Shown: positions 53,336 to 60,933 of the stretch, one piece after another
How the letters are laid out: the number at the start of each line of letters is the position of its first letter
How positions within the stretch are numbered: position 1 is the first letter of the stretch
From: an uncultured Oscillospiraceae bacterium
GTDB lineage: Bacteria; Bacillota; Clostridia; Oscillospirales; Oscillospiraceae
Assembly (NCBI GenBank): GCA_910587285.1
Contig: CAJULM010000001.1
Span: 133,431-197,430, forward strand
Reading direction: 5' to 3'
DNA length: 64,000 bases
Translations under genes and position numbers: made by a program
Notes under the pieces: model-generated
What the model was told of the DNA's origin: nothing
The model's input: the letters and a program-made list of their open reading frames with translations, nothing else
Databases searched by the model: none

Positions 53336-54478
53336 TCATTTTGGATGTTCAGCTCTGAAGTCAAGCTCCTGTATTGCTTCCGGGTAGTGTGTTTCCGGGT
53401 CAAAGCTGACGTTCCCGGCCACCAAACGCTGCCAAGCTGTCTCTTCCACAACTTCTGCTTTGTCTGTTTCGTAGCTTTCCAATTCCTCTGCCGTCAGCTT
53501 CCCCTTCAGGTACTCCATCCGGGCCAGTCGGGCGTTCTCGCTCCAGGCATCGTACTGACCATAATCCATGGGAATCAGTTTATCACGCTCACCCGGTGCG
53601 GCGTCCTGCCAGCGAAGAAGGCGGGCATACATCCTGTCCCGCAGCTGGTTGCAGATCTTGAGCGCCCCGTCCTATCCTCCACCAGGTTTCTCTTGAACCG
53701 CGCCCCCCGCTGTTTGCAGAGAAACCCATCCGTCACCCGGTCACAGTACCGGGTGGCTTTTTTTGTTTTCGGAATGAACCAGCCCCAGCAGTAATCACAC
53801 CGGGCAATCCGCTGTTTGTCCTGCTGGAGGTAAAGGACCAGCTCCAATAGACGTAGTCCGAATATGGAACTGGCCCGGAATACTCTCTGCCCCGACTCAA
53901 CATCAGGCAGGCTGGCGGGATCGCACAGCTTCCCCACCTGCGGATAGACCCGGCATAGCTTCTCAAACCGTTCCCGCTAGCTGACCCGCTCCATCCCGTC
54001 AAAGGCCATCTCCAGAATGTTCCGCAGGTAGACCTGCGTGGATCGGCTCCTCCAGCACGTGCAGCAGTTCCTGTGCCGCATCCAGCAAGAACAACGCGCT
54101 GCCGTCATCCTCCCTTTGCAATGCCCGATCCAACAGAATCCCCAGCGCGAAAAAGCCCACCGGATCGATCTTCTGAAGCATGGACGGCAGAAGCAGCGCC
54201 TCCGCCACAAAGTCTTCAAAATCCGCCGCCGCAATGTCCAGCCGCGCCGCGAACAGCGGATGCTCGTCCCGCAGCCGTTTGATCTCTTTGCGGTATGGCC
54301 GGTAGTCGATCTCCGCGGCGGTGATCAAATCCCTGGCGGGTGTGGTGACAGGCAAGCGCTCCACCATCCCAGCCCCATGCTGGAAAACACTTGAAAACCG
54401 TCCCTCCCCCGCCTCCATTAGCAACAGCTTCGGGATATAGCCGCCTATCACCTGTTCTGTCTCTTCCACAAAGATCAC
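53336..54478 (-). pseudogene. DUF6076 domain protein, broken
   Basis: A roughly 380-codon gene split over three frames. Segment 1 (54478 to about 54045) reads MIFVEETEQVIGGYIPK to LLHVLEEP. Segment 2 reads QVYLRNILEMAFDGMERVS, an in-frame TAG at 53977-53979, then RERFEKLCRVYPQVGKLC and the zinc-like CDYCWGWFIPKTKKATRYC. Segment 3 (about 53670 to 53336) reads RMYARLLRWQDAAPGERDKL to DFRAEHPK. So one frameshift near 54045, a stop, and another frameshift near 53670. Proteins of this family recur on clostridial mobilizable elements; function unknown. Confidence 0.8.
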
Positions 54479-54573
54479 TTCCTGATGTAAAACTCTCCGC
54501 GATTATTTTATCATGGAGCTGTCCCAAAGGGAAGGGGTACAGCTGGTAACCAATAGAAATTTACGAAAGGAAG

Positions 54574-54795
54574 ATGAAAATGAAAGTATCTGAGTACAAA
54601 AGCTATGATGATCTGCCGTTGTTTCTCAACGCGGCAACAGTGGCAAAGGTGCTGGGTATCGCTCCATCCAGTAGCTACGAGTTAATGCACGAAGCAGATT
54701 TCCCGGTGCTCAAAGTCGGCAGCCGGATCGTAGTGCCCAAAGAAAAATTTATCCAGTGGGTGGAGCGGCACACGAAGGGCGGTGAGTACGGTTGA
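54574..54795 (+). CDS. Excisionase-like helix-turn-helix protein
   Basis: 73-aa protein of the excisionase/DNA-binding (MerR-like winged helix) type: LFLNAATVAKVLGIAPSSSYELMHEADFPVLKVGSRIVVPKEKFIQWVE. Such proteins direct excision of integrated elements or repress neighbouring genes. Preceded by AAGGAAG. The stop overlaps the TTG start of the next HTH gene. Confidence 0.82.
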   Translation: MKMKVSEYKSYDDLPLFLNAATVAKVLGIAPSSSYELMHEADFPVLKVGSRIVVPKEKFIQWVERHTKGGEYG

Positions 54796-55189
54796 GCTAT
54801 CGCCAAAAGTCCGATCCTCTCAAGAATACTTTTCCTCTGCCCAATGAAATTTTCCTTCTCGGTCTCTGCCCTGGTGAGCTGGCGGTCTATGCCTTCCTGC
54901 GTCACTGCGAAAACCGCAAGACACATCAGTGCTGGCCCAGCTACAAAACGATTGGCAAAGCGGCGGGCATGACGGAAAACACGGTTGCCAAATACGTTCC
55001 TCCCTTGAACGCAAGGGCCTAATCTGCACCGAACCCACTACCGTCACCACCAAAGCGGGCGTAAAGCGAAATGGCAACCTGCTCTATACCGTCTCCCCGT
55101 TCCAAGATGTTTTGGAGGCGCACCATCAGCGGCAGTTGGAGCGGCTGGCACTGGAAACCGCCCGCGCCCAACTCCAGTTAGGTGCATGA
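54792..55189 (+). pseudogene. Mobile-element helix-turn-helix protein, frameshifted
   Basis: Starts at TTG 54792 (overlapping the upstream stop): FPLPNEIFLLGLCPGELAVYAFLRHCE then the winged helix WPSYKTIGKAAGMTENTVAKYV. The frame then changes, and SLERKGLICTEPTTVTTKAGVKRNGN continues in another frame to 55189. Loss of one base at about 55003-55010 explains it. Such proteins are common just before mob genes in clostridial elements and resemble plasmid replication or control proteins. Confidence 0.78.
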
Positions 55190-55191
55190 CC

Positions 55192-55598
55192 CCGTGTTTC
55201 GCATTTTGAGGCCCCCTGTAGCCCTCCCGTGGGCCGGGTGAAGATGGTACCCCTCCCAGCCCTTGAAACACGGCGTTGACCCCCGTGTGGCCTACCGTGC
55301 ACGAGTGTGTACAGCCCAGCCCGCCGCAGTACCGTGGGAGCGCCGAGTGAGGGCAGCGCAGAAACGCCCCGTTGAGGCGGATGCCTGCCTCGCCGGGGCC
55401 CCCGCAAAGCCGCACTTTGGCTTTGTGGGGAGAGCCAGAAGGAATGGAGCGGGCGAAGTCCTCGCCGCAGGCGGGGACGTAGCGGAGCGGAATTTCTTTT
55501 GGCGAGGGCAAGCATCGCGTCCGGCTATACGCCGTGCCGCACTCGCCGGGGCCACGCCCCGGCACCCCCTACCCCCTAAAGGGGGAGAAAGGACATAA
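55192..55598. other. Candidate origin of transfer region
   Basis: About 400 bp of GC-rich non-coding DNA directly before mobC, the usual place of oriT. It has a 9-bp inverted repeat CCGTGTTTC (55192-55200) / GAAACACGG (55265-55273), then CCCGTGTGG, and a hairpin AAAGCC/GGCTTT near 55416-55434. No nic site could be assigned. Confidence 0.45.
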
Positions 55599-55913
55599 AT
55601 GCAGAAAAAGAAAACCGAAATCATCACCGCCAGGATGACCCCGGTAGATAAGAAAGCCATCCACCAGCGGGCCAAGGCCGCAGGCATGACCGTCACGGAT
55701 TACCTCACCACCTGCGCCCTCGGCAAGGAGATTGTCCAGGTGGATGGTCTGGATGAAGTGCTCTCTGAACTGAAGGCTCAGGGCCGCAACCTCAACCAGC
55801 TCACCACCCTGGCCAACATGGGACGGATCACCGTCTTACGCGGTGATGACCTCGTCCAAGAGTATGCCAGACTGTGCGATACGCTGGGTGCGCTCATTCG
55901 GGAGGTGCGCTGA
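55599..55913 (+). CDS. mobC: Mobilization protein MobC (relaxosome accessory)
   Basis: 104-aa protein: N-terminal ribbon-helix-helix-like part (KTEIITARMTPVDKKAIHQRAKAAGMTVTDYLTTCALG) and the MobC C-terminal block LSELKAQGRNLNQLTTLANMGRI. MobC proteins bind oriT and help the relaxase open the DNA. GGGGGAGAAAGGA precedes the ATG. Stop overlaps the relaxase ATG (TGATG). Confidence 0.88.
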   Translation: MQKKKTEIITARMTPVDKKAIHQRAKAAGMTVTDYLTTCALGKEIVQVDGLDEVLSELKAQGRNLNQLTTLANMGRITVLRGDDLVQEYARLCDTLGALIREVR

Positions 55914-56905
55914 TGGCGACCTTCACCGCGATCCGATGCATGAAGCAGTCTGCCAGTTCCATGCGCGGCGTGATCGACTATGTAAAACAGGAGAAGAAAA
56001 CCCACTGGGGCGACGCGTGGCTGGTCACCAGCAGCAACTGCGTCCCACAGTCCGCCTTCATCGAGATGCAGATGACCAAAGAACGCTTCCGCAAAACAGG
56101 AGGGACGCAGTTCTACCACTTCGTCCAGTCCTTCTCTGCGGAGGACGACGTCACGCCCCAGGAGGTCAACGCCATCGGTTTGGAGTTTGCCCAGCGGCAG
56201 TTCCCGGACTTCGAGGTGGTGGTCGCCACCCACGTGGACACCGGCCACCTGCACAACCACATGGTGGTGAACAGTGTCAGCTACAAGGACGGCCACAAGC
56301 TCCACCAAAGCTATGACGATCTGCTGACACACCGAAAAGTGAACGATCAAATCTGTCTGGCCCACGGCCTTCGGGTGCTGGACGAGTGCGAACTGCGTAC
56401 CAAAAAGAAGCGCATGAAACCCGGTGAGTACCAGGCCGGCCTGCGCGGCGACAGCTGGAAGCTGGATCTGATCCAGGCCATCAATGAGGCGCTGGAGTAC
56501 TCCATCACTCGAGAAGATTTTATCACCAACATGGAGATGGAGGGCTATGAAGTGAGTTGGATGCCGAACCATAAGCACATCACCTTCACCTGCCCCAACG
56601 GGCGCAAGTGCCGGGACAGCAGTCTCCACGATGAAACCTTCCTCAAAGAAAATCTGGAGGCGCTTCTTCTCTACCGCCAAGCCATAGGCTTCCGCCCCAC
56701 CACGCCAGAGCCGGACGAGGGCTGGATGGGTGAACTGGCCGCCGGGTGGTTCCATGTTCTGGCCGACCTTGAACGCGACGATGAATGGCAACTCCCCGCG
56801 CCGCCCACCTGGACGGACAGCAAGCAGCGCCACCGGGAGGCGCTGAAGAAAATGGCCATGGGCCAGAAGTTCAGCGGTGACCAGCATTGGGAGCAGACCA
56901 TGTGA
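55913..56905 (+). CDS. Relaxase/mobilization nuclease (MobA/VirD2 type)
   Basis: 330-aa relaxase: N-terminal ATFTAIRCMKQSASSMRGVIDYV, three-His metal motif THVDTGHLHNHMVVNSVSY around residues 100-118, and YEVSWMPNHKHITFTCPNGRKCRD further on. It nicks oriT and stays bound to the 5' end during transfer. Many relatives are longer, so the C-terminus may be shortened, although the end (HREALKKMAMGQKF) looks like a natural tail. Translationally coupled to mobC. Confidence 0.87.
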   Translation: MATFTAIRCMKQSASSMRGVIDYVKQEKKTHWGDAWLVTSSNCVPQSAFIEMQMTKERFRKTGGTQFYHFVQSFSAEDDVTPQEVNAIGLEFAQRQFPDFEVVVATHVDTGHLHNHMVVNSVSYKDGHKLHQSYDDLLTHRKVNDQICLAHGLRVLDECELRTKKKRMKPGEYQAGLRGDSWKLDLIQAINEALEYSITREDFITNMEMEGYEVSWMPNHKHITFTCPNGRKCRDSSLHDETFLKENLEALLLYRQAIGFRPTTPEPDEGWMGELAAGWFHVLADLERDDEWQLPAPPTWTDSKQRHREALKKMAMGQKFSGDQHWEQTM

Positions 56906-57211
56906 GCCCCGTAAAATCTGCGCCGCAGTAAACAATAAGGGTGCCCGCTTGCTTCCCCTTGTCCTGACAGCTGTGAAGCAATTTGTGCCCATCCACGAAG
57001 CAGGCGGCATCCGTACCCATCCCACAAGAGAAGCGCGGTGTCGGCCCCTTTGTAAGCCGCTGTGCGGGGACGTGGATTGCACCAGTGTCTTCAAAGAAAA
57101 CAACCGTCAACGCAGGCAAAAAAGATATGTCTGGATTGATAATTTTTCCCGTTCGCCATGGCTATTCCCGCCAGACTGTGGTATGGTGTGTCGCTGCAGG
57201 AGGCGATGAAG
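56906..57211 (+). other. Unassigned 306-bp stretch between relaxase and DUF6809 genes
   Basis: No protein or RNA recognised. Only short unconvincing frames. It contains the ribosome-binding site (AGGAGG, about 57198-57203) of the next gene. Confidence 0.5.
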
Positions 57212-57505
57212 ATGCGAAAAACTTTGGAAGATCTCTACTACGGCAACATCACACCCAACGCGCAGGACATGGCGCCCCATTCGGAGCTGAAACGGGCAAC
57301 GGATCGTGTGACCCGCTTTGAAAACCAGCTCGCGGAGCAGCTCGACGAGGCTGGACAGGCGGTCTTGGCAAAGCTGATCGAATCGCAACAGGAGATCGAC
57401 AGCATCACGGCGTTGGAAAATTTCATCCTGGGCTTCCGGCTGGGCGCCAAAATCGTGATGGAGTGCATGGATGATAACGATGGCGATATCAGAACTGGAG
57501 GTTGA
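57212..57505 (+). CDS. DUF6809 family protein
   Basis: 97-aa protein beginning MRKTLEDLYYGNITPNAQ and ending with the family block FILGFRLGAKIVMECM. ATG 57212 is eight bases after AGGAGG; ATG 57206 is too close. Small proteins of this family are carried by many clostridial mobile elements next to the integrase; function unknown. It lies 6 bp before the integrase start. Confidence 0.78.
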   Translation: MRKTLEDLYYGNITPNAQDMAPHSELKRATDRVTRFENQLAEQLDEAGQAVLAKLIESQQEIDSITALENFILGFRLGAKIVMECMDDNDGDIRTGG

Positions 57506-58546
57506 TAAAGTATGTCAAAACGCCGCGCCAACGGCGAGGGCAATCTGCGGAAGCGCTCCGACGGCCGCTGGGAGGGCCGATATACCGCAGGCTATGATCC
57601 CGATACCGGCAAGCGCATCATCAAAAATGTGCTGGGCCGCACCCAGGCAGAAGCCAAAGAAAAGCTCAAGGCAGCGGTGGAGTAGGCCCAGCAGGTAGAC
57701 ATGACCCGCACCGACGAGTACACCGTGGCCACCTGGCTGCGTGCCTGGTATGATCTCTACGCCCAGCCCAACATCCGGCAGGCCACAGCAGACCGCTACA
57801 AGCTGATGATCGAGACCTACACGATCCCCCGCATCGGGAAAATCAAGCTGAAAAAGCTGACCTCCCGGGATCTTCAAAAGATGTACAAAAACCTAATGGA
57901 GCATGGCCGGGTAAACACAAAAAGCGGCAATGGCAATCCCGGCCTGAGTAGCACCACGGTGCGTAGTGTCCACCTGATGCTCCACAGCGCATTTGAGAGG
58001 GCGTTGAAGGAGCGGCTCATCCCCCGCAATCCCACCGATGACTGCATTGCCCCTAAAGTTCGAAAGGTGGAGATGAAAACCCTCCGGCCCGAGCACCTGA
58101 AGTCCTACCTGGAAGCCGCTGATGCCCGTGGTGTCCTCCCCATGTTCTACCTGGAACTGGTAAGCGGACTGCGGAAGGGTGAGCTGGTGGCCCTCCTCTG
58201 GGATGACCTTGATATCCAGAACCGGACGATCTCGATCAGCAAGCAGTACATCAAGAATCCTAGTGGAAAGCTGACCCTCTCCCGGCCCAAGACTGAGACC
58301 TCGGTGCGGAGGGTATCCATCCCCCAGGAGGCGGTAGACCTGCTGATCCAGGAGCATGAGAAGCACCCGGAAAACCCGTATCTATTCCCCTCGTCCACTA
58401 CCGGGGAAATGTACTACCCTGACTCGGTGGTAAAACTCCACGAGAAGATCCTCAAGGACGCCGGACTGGAGCACATCCGCTTCCACGATCTCAGGCACCC
58501 AAATGTCAAGCCCAAGACAAAGAATTTTTATTCATTTCTCAGCCAT

Positions 58547-59212
58547 TTATGCGTCCAACGAGTCACTCTTTCCCCAATTACATTTTGAGCAAAGCGTCTG
58601 CAAATTCTCAATTACAGTTTCTCCGCCTTTTGCCCATGGTTTAATGTGATCGACGTGTAAATCTACTGATGGGTCTTTCGCAGGCGATGCCCCACAAGAA
58701 CAACATTTGAAATTATCTCTTGACATTACTTTGAAACGCATACGCAAGTTAATATCTCTGCTGGTCTTATGAGCGGTATTAGATTTTGCTTCGATTTGGT
58801 AAACCTCCAAGCTTTCTTGAGAGTTGTAATAGTCAACAAATGATTTTAAGGCTACTGACCATTTACCAAACCTACGTTCATACGCTTTGTAAGAGATGGG
58901 AGATTGAAAAAGAGACAAGTCACGCCTTGACGGTTGGTGTCCAATTTTAATCCATAACTCGGCCAAATTATCAAATAGCTCCCGATCTGCATATTGTCTG
59001 TTGGAAATTTGCAATCCCGCTATACTCAAAGCTTTATTCCAAGCCTCAAAATGCCGGATAATTGTAGACGGGTCATAGCGTCCGTGCTCTTTGTATTCTG
59101 CTATTGTGAGTGACTGCTTGCCCGTTTCATTTGACACCCTTTGAAGGTCTAACAATAGTTCAGTATCTGTTACGCTATTAGTTTTGTCCGTATATTCTAA
59201 TAACATAGTCAT
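58547..59212 (-). CDS. HNH endonuclease with homing-endonuclease-associated repeats
   Basis: 221-aa protein. C-terminal HNH domain with zinc Cys pairs (FKCCSCG and LCSKCNWG) around the catalytic VDLHVDHIKPWAKGG. The N-terminal two thirds hold two repeats of the type linked to homing endonucleases (STIIRHFEAWNKALSIAGL and YERRFGKWSVALKSFVDYY). AT-richer than its surroundings. Own promoter at 59247-59276; GGGAGA precedes ATG 59212 or 59206. Antisense to the interrupted integrase. Probably a site-specific nuclease that favours insertion of its DNA into integrase genes. Confidence 0.85.
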   Translation of the reverse strand: MTMLLEYTDKTNSVTDTELLLDLQRVSNETGKQSLTIAEYKEHGRYDPSTIIRHFEAWNKALSIAGLQISNRQYADRELFDNLAELWIKIGHQPSRRDLSLFQSPISYKAYERRFGKWSVALKSFVDYYNSQESLEVYQIEAKSNTAHKTSRDINLRMRFKVMSRDNFKCCSCGASPAKDPSVDLHVDHIKPWAKGGETVIENLQTLCSKCNWGKSDSLDA

Positions 59213-59246
59213 TTATCTCCCATTTCTTTAACATGTATATAGAGCT

Positions 59247-59276
59247 ATTATACTATGCAAATAAGAAGAGTGTCAA
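59247..59276 (-). promoter_or_regulatory. Promoter of HNH gene
   Basis: Perfect consensus boxes on the minus strand: TTGACA in the form TTGACA (59271-59276), 18-bp spacer, TATAAT (59247-59252), about 35 bp before the HNH start. Confidence 0.8.
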
Positions 59277-59324
59277 CAAATTAGTATCTGCTTTCATCCC
59301 GATAACCAAAAACGTAGCAAGCAG

Positions 59325-59946
59325 GGCATCGGAATATCGTTTTCGATATTCCGATGCCGCTTGTTGGGGTTCCCCCAAGCCCCGGACTGGCCGCTTTGCG
59401 TCCAGTCGAACGCACCTGTCGGTGCGGCTCCATGCTTCGCATGACCAGCAGGGAGAAAGTGATGTAGCAACATCATGGGGGTAGCCGCAGAGCGGCGCAA
59501 GGGGCGTGCCCCTTGTACGGAGCAAAGCGACGCAAGCTGCCTGGAGCGGTGACAGGTCAGCGATCCAGGCAGCAGCCTCGCAGAGCGCACGGATACATTG
59601 CCGCAGGCCATGTATAGAAGTGCGCCGTTCCTCGCAGGTGCTCGGAACGGAGACGGCTTAATCACTTGCACGAGGCGCACGGACTAACCCGCACCGGTCC
59701 GCCTAAGCAGTCCTAGGCACAAGACCCGCCGCAAGGCCCACCGTCCTGTCTCCTGCTGGTAAAAAGCACCCAGCCGGGACGCTATGCGGTCCCGGCTGGA
59801 TGCTATACACTGTCTTTGTCCTTTACGTTACACCTCGCTTTTTGGCTTCCCTCGTTGCGCCTATTTTTTGCAGGGGATTAGGTGGAAAAAGAACTAGGAC
59901 AAACCAGTTAACTCCTTGCACTGCAAGAGTTTTCCGATTTGTCCTT
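59325..59946. ncRNA. Hairpin-tiled tract, candidate large structured RNA (strand unresolved)
   Basis: At least thirteen short, mostly perfect hairpins: 59325-59358 (15-bp stem, TTTT loop), 59364-59378, 59385-59407, 59412-59425, 59431-59443, 59461-59474, 59484-59496, 59498-59515 (8 bp, 2-nt loop), 59536-59573 (9 bp), 59593-59615, 59625-59650, 59701-59718, 59765-59804 (11 bp plus outer 4 bp) and 59896-59946 (compound). No open frame of protein character runs through it. Such density is far above the neighbourhood and suggests a folded RNA or recombination-active DNA. Several minus-strand loops (GGAA, GAA) would suit RNA in the HNH direction. No match to a known class could be made by eye. Confidence 0.45.
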
Positions 59947-60154
59947 ATTATGCCATAAGGGCATACCTTCGCCACCCTGGCCCTGCAAAACGGAGTGGAT
60001 ATTAAAACGGTCTCCAGTATGCTGGGACACTATGACGCAGGGTTCACCCTCCGCACCTACACCCACGCCACCCGGCAGATGCAGGACCAGGCGGCGGAAA
60101 CCATGGGAAATTTTATGACCCAGATGATGTAAAAATCAACCCAGCAACGCCAAA

Positions 60155-60192
60155 AGCACCGGGCAGGAAAGCCAAACTTCCTGCCCGGTGCT
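60155..60192. terminator. Terminator, copy C of dispersed GCACCGGGCAGG repeat
   Basis: AGCACCGGGCAGGAA (60155-60169) / TTCCTGCCCGGTGCT (60178-60192), then TCTCTAACCCTTTCCGCACATTTCCC-type tail to about 60229. Follows the integrase stop. Confidence 0.85.
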
Positions 60193-60219
60193 CTCTAACC
60201 CTTTCCGCACATTTCCCCG

Positions 60220-60268
60220 TGTGGGTCAAGTTGTGGGTCGCCCCACCTGACCCACTTTTCGACCCACA
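60220..60268. repeat. GTGGGTC array between integrase and att core 2
   Basis: Direct pair TGTGGGTC-AAGT-TGTGGGTC (60220-60239) followed by two inverted copies, GACCCAC at 60249-60255 and GACCCACA at 60261-60268. The direct pair is identical to 44464-44483. Candidate integrase arm sites. Confidence 0.6.
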
Positions 60269-60292
60269 ATATTTCTGGAGAAAACAGAACAA

Positions 60293-60324
60293 AAACTCCC
60301 GAAATCCACTGATTTCAGGAGTTT
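60293..60324 (+). terminator. Terminator next to att core 2
   Basis: AAACTCC-C-GAAATC / GATTTC-A-GGAGTTT hairpin with 4-nt loop, ending 2 bp before the att core; same placement as the terminator at 44269-44303. Confidence 0.8.
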
Positions 60325-60326
60325 CT

Positions 60327-60371
60327 TGGAGCTGCTATCCAGATTTGAACTGGAGACCTCATCCTTACCAA
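60327..60371 (-). repeat. att core 2: 3' half of tRNA-Thr(GGT)
   Basis: 45 bp identical to 44305-44349 and in the same orientation. Again only the anticodon loop to CCA part of the tRNA is present; the bases beyond (TTCTTCTCAT) do not restore the anticodon stem, so this too is not a complete tRNA gene. Confidence 0.85.
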
Positions 60372-60685
60372 TTCTTCTCATCCTATTTCCTCTTGTTGTT
60401 CCTTGGTTTGTATTAACATCCGAAGCTATTGCATTGCAACGACTTCGGATGTTTTCTTATTTTGTCCTTGTGTATCATGCTGTCCGCTTTTATGACATCA
60501 TTTTTGGTGCCCGTATGGGTTTTGTATGGGTTTCTATCCAAACCCAGATTTGGAACGGTTTGCTTTTTGACATTTCTCCAACGGCCCCTATATCTGATCC
60601 ATCCCCTCCCCCGCTTCAAGGAAATGCGCTTGCCATCAGTCGAAATCAGCGGTATAATGAAAACAACATCCCAATTTCTACTTTA
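60372..60685. other. Unassigned stretch right of att core 2
   Basis: About 310 bp, AT-richer, no credible gene. A plus-strand open frame through the att core and this stretch starts inside the tRNA remnant and has no ribosome-binding site. No other structure recognised. Confidence 0.5.
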
Positions 60686-60849
60686 AGAACCTGTATTCAC
60701 AGCCGAAACCGCCGGATGGCCGAGGGATTTTTTCGACAGGCAAGGCAAATTTTCGCAGGAATAATTGGGTTTATTTCAAGAAAATTTAACGCCGCATGCC
60801 GGGAAAAGACCCGGCCAGACAGTGAATTGAGGTTGTGAATACAGGTTCT
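60686..60849. repeat. MITE-like element with 19-bp terminal inverted repeats
   Basis: AGAACCTGTATTCACAGCC (60686-60704) and GGTTGTGAATACAGGTTCT (60831-60849) are inverted repeats with one mismatch, enclosing 126 bp with an internal GCCGGG/CCCGGC hairpin (60798-60815). No coding capacity. Size and layout fit a miniature inverted-repeat element. Confidence 0.6.
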
Positions 60850-60933
60850 AAATCAAGCAGAACAAAAAGGTAGCATAATCATTACATACAGAAAACCGCT
60901 CTCAATTTTTGAACTTAATGAAAAGGTGATACA

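Larger units (their letters stand above)
58499..59965. mobile_element. HNH-endonuclease insertion in integrase catalytic motif
   Basis: 1467 bp between the CAC codon of HDLRH and the ACC codon of TFATL. The only flanking similarity is GGCAC (58494-58498) versus GGCAT (59961-59965), which could be a 5-bp target duplication or microhomology. Content: HNH gene on the minus strand, its promoter, and a hairpin-tiled GC-rich tract. No transposase, reverse transcriptase or terminal inverted repeats were found. Confidence 0.75.
57512..60132 (+). pseudogene. Tyrosine integrase, amber codon plus 1467-bp insertion
   Basis: N-terminal AP2-like arm-binding domain (SKRRANGEGNLRKRSDGRWEGRY split over two strands) from ATG 57512, an in-frame TAG at 57683-57685, core-binding domain, and a catalytic domain with Arg in LVSGLRKGELVAL and Lys strand. 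The gene reads to FHDLRH at 58498, is interrupted by 58499-59965, and resumes as TFATLALQNGVDIKTVSSMLGHYDAGFTLRTYTH to the TAA at 60130-60132. Joined, the halves give the canonical HDLRHTFATL motif. The terminator repeat, GTGGGTC array and att core follow. Confidence 0.88.
53336..60371 (+). mobile_element. Decaying integrative mobilizable element
   Basis: Gene order DUF6076 (broken), Xis-like HTH, HTH protein (broken), candidate oriT, MobC, relaxase, DUF6809, tyrosine integrase (broken), terminator, tRNA-Thr-type att core at 60327-60371. There are no type IV secretion genes, so transfer would depend on a helper element. The left end is not marked by an att copy; the nearest identical core is at 44305. 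At least two frameshifts plus a stop in the first gene, one frameshift in the HTH gene, and a stop plus insertion in the integrase show that it is no longer autonomous. Confidence 0.8.

Noticed and set aside
59325..59515. CRISPR array
   Set aside because: The hairpins differ from each other and there are no repeated units with unique spacers.
58547..59946. IscB/HEARO-type OMEGA nuclease and guide RNA
   Set aside because: The protein is only 221 aa with an HNH domain and homing-type repeats; the RuvC parts of IscB are absent.
58499..59965. Self-splicing group I or group II intron in the integrase
   Set aside because: The boundaries do not show the required 5' U / 3' G or GUGYG / AY ends, no group II domain V or reverse transcriptase was found, and the HNH gene is antisense to the host gene. 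Not excluded for a degenerate form, but not supported.
60326..60838. 170-codon plus-strand frame after the second integrase
   Set aside because: It begins inside the tRNA remnant, has no ribosome-binding site, and runs through the MITE-like element. Composition is not protein-like.
60686..60849. Insertion sequence
   Set aside because: Too short and without a transposase frame; kept only as a MITE-like candidate.
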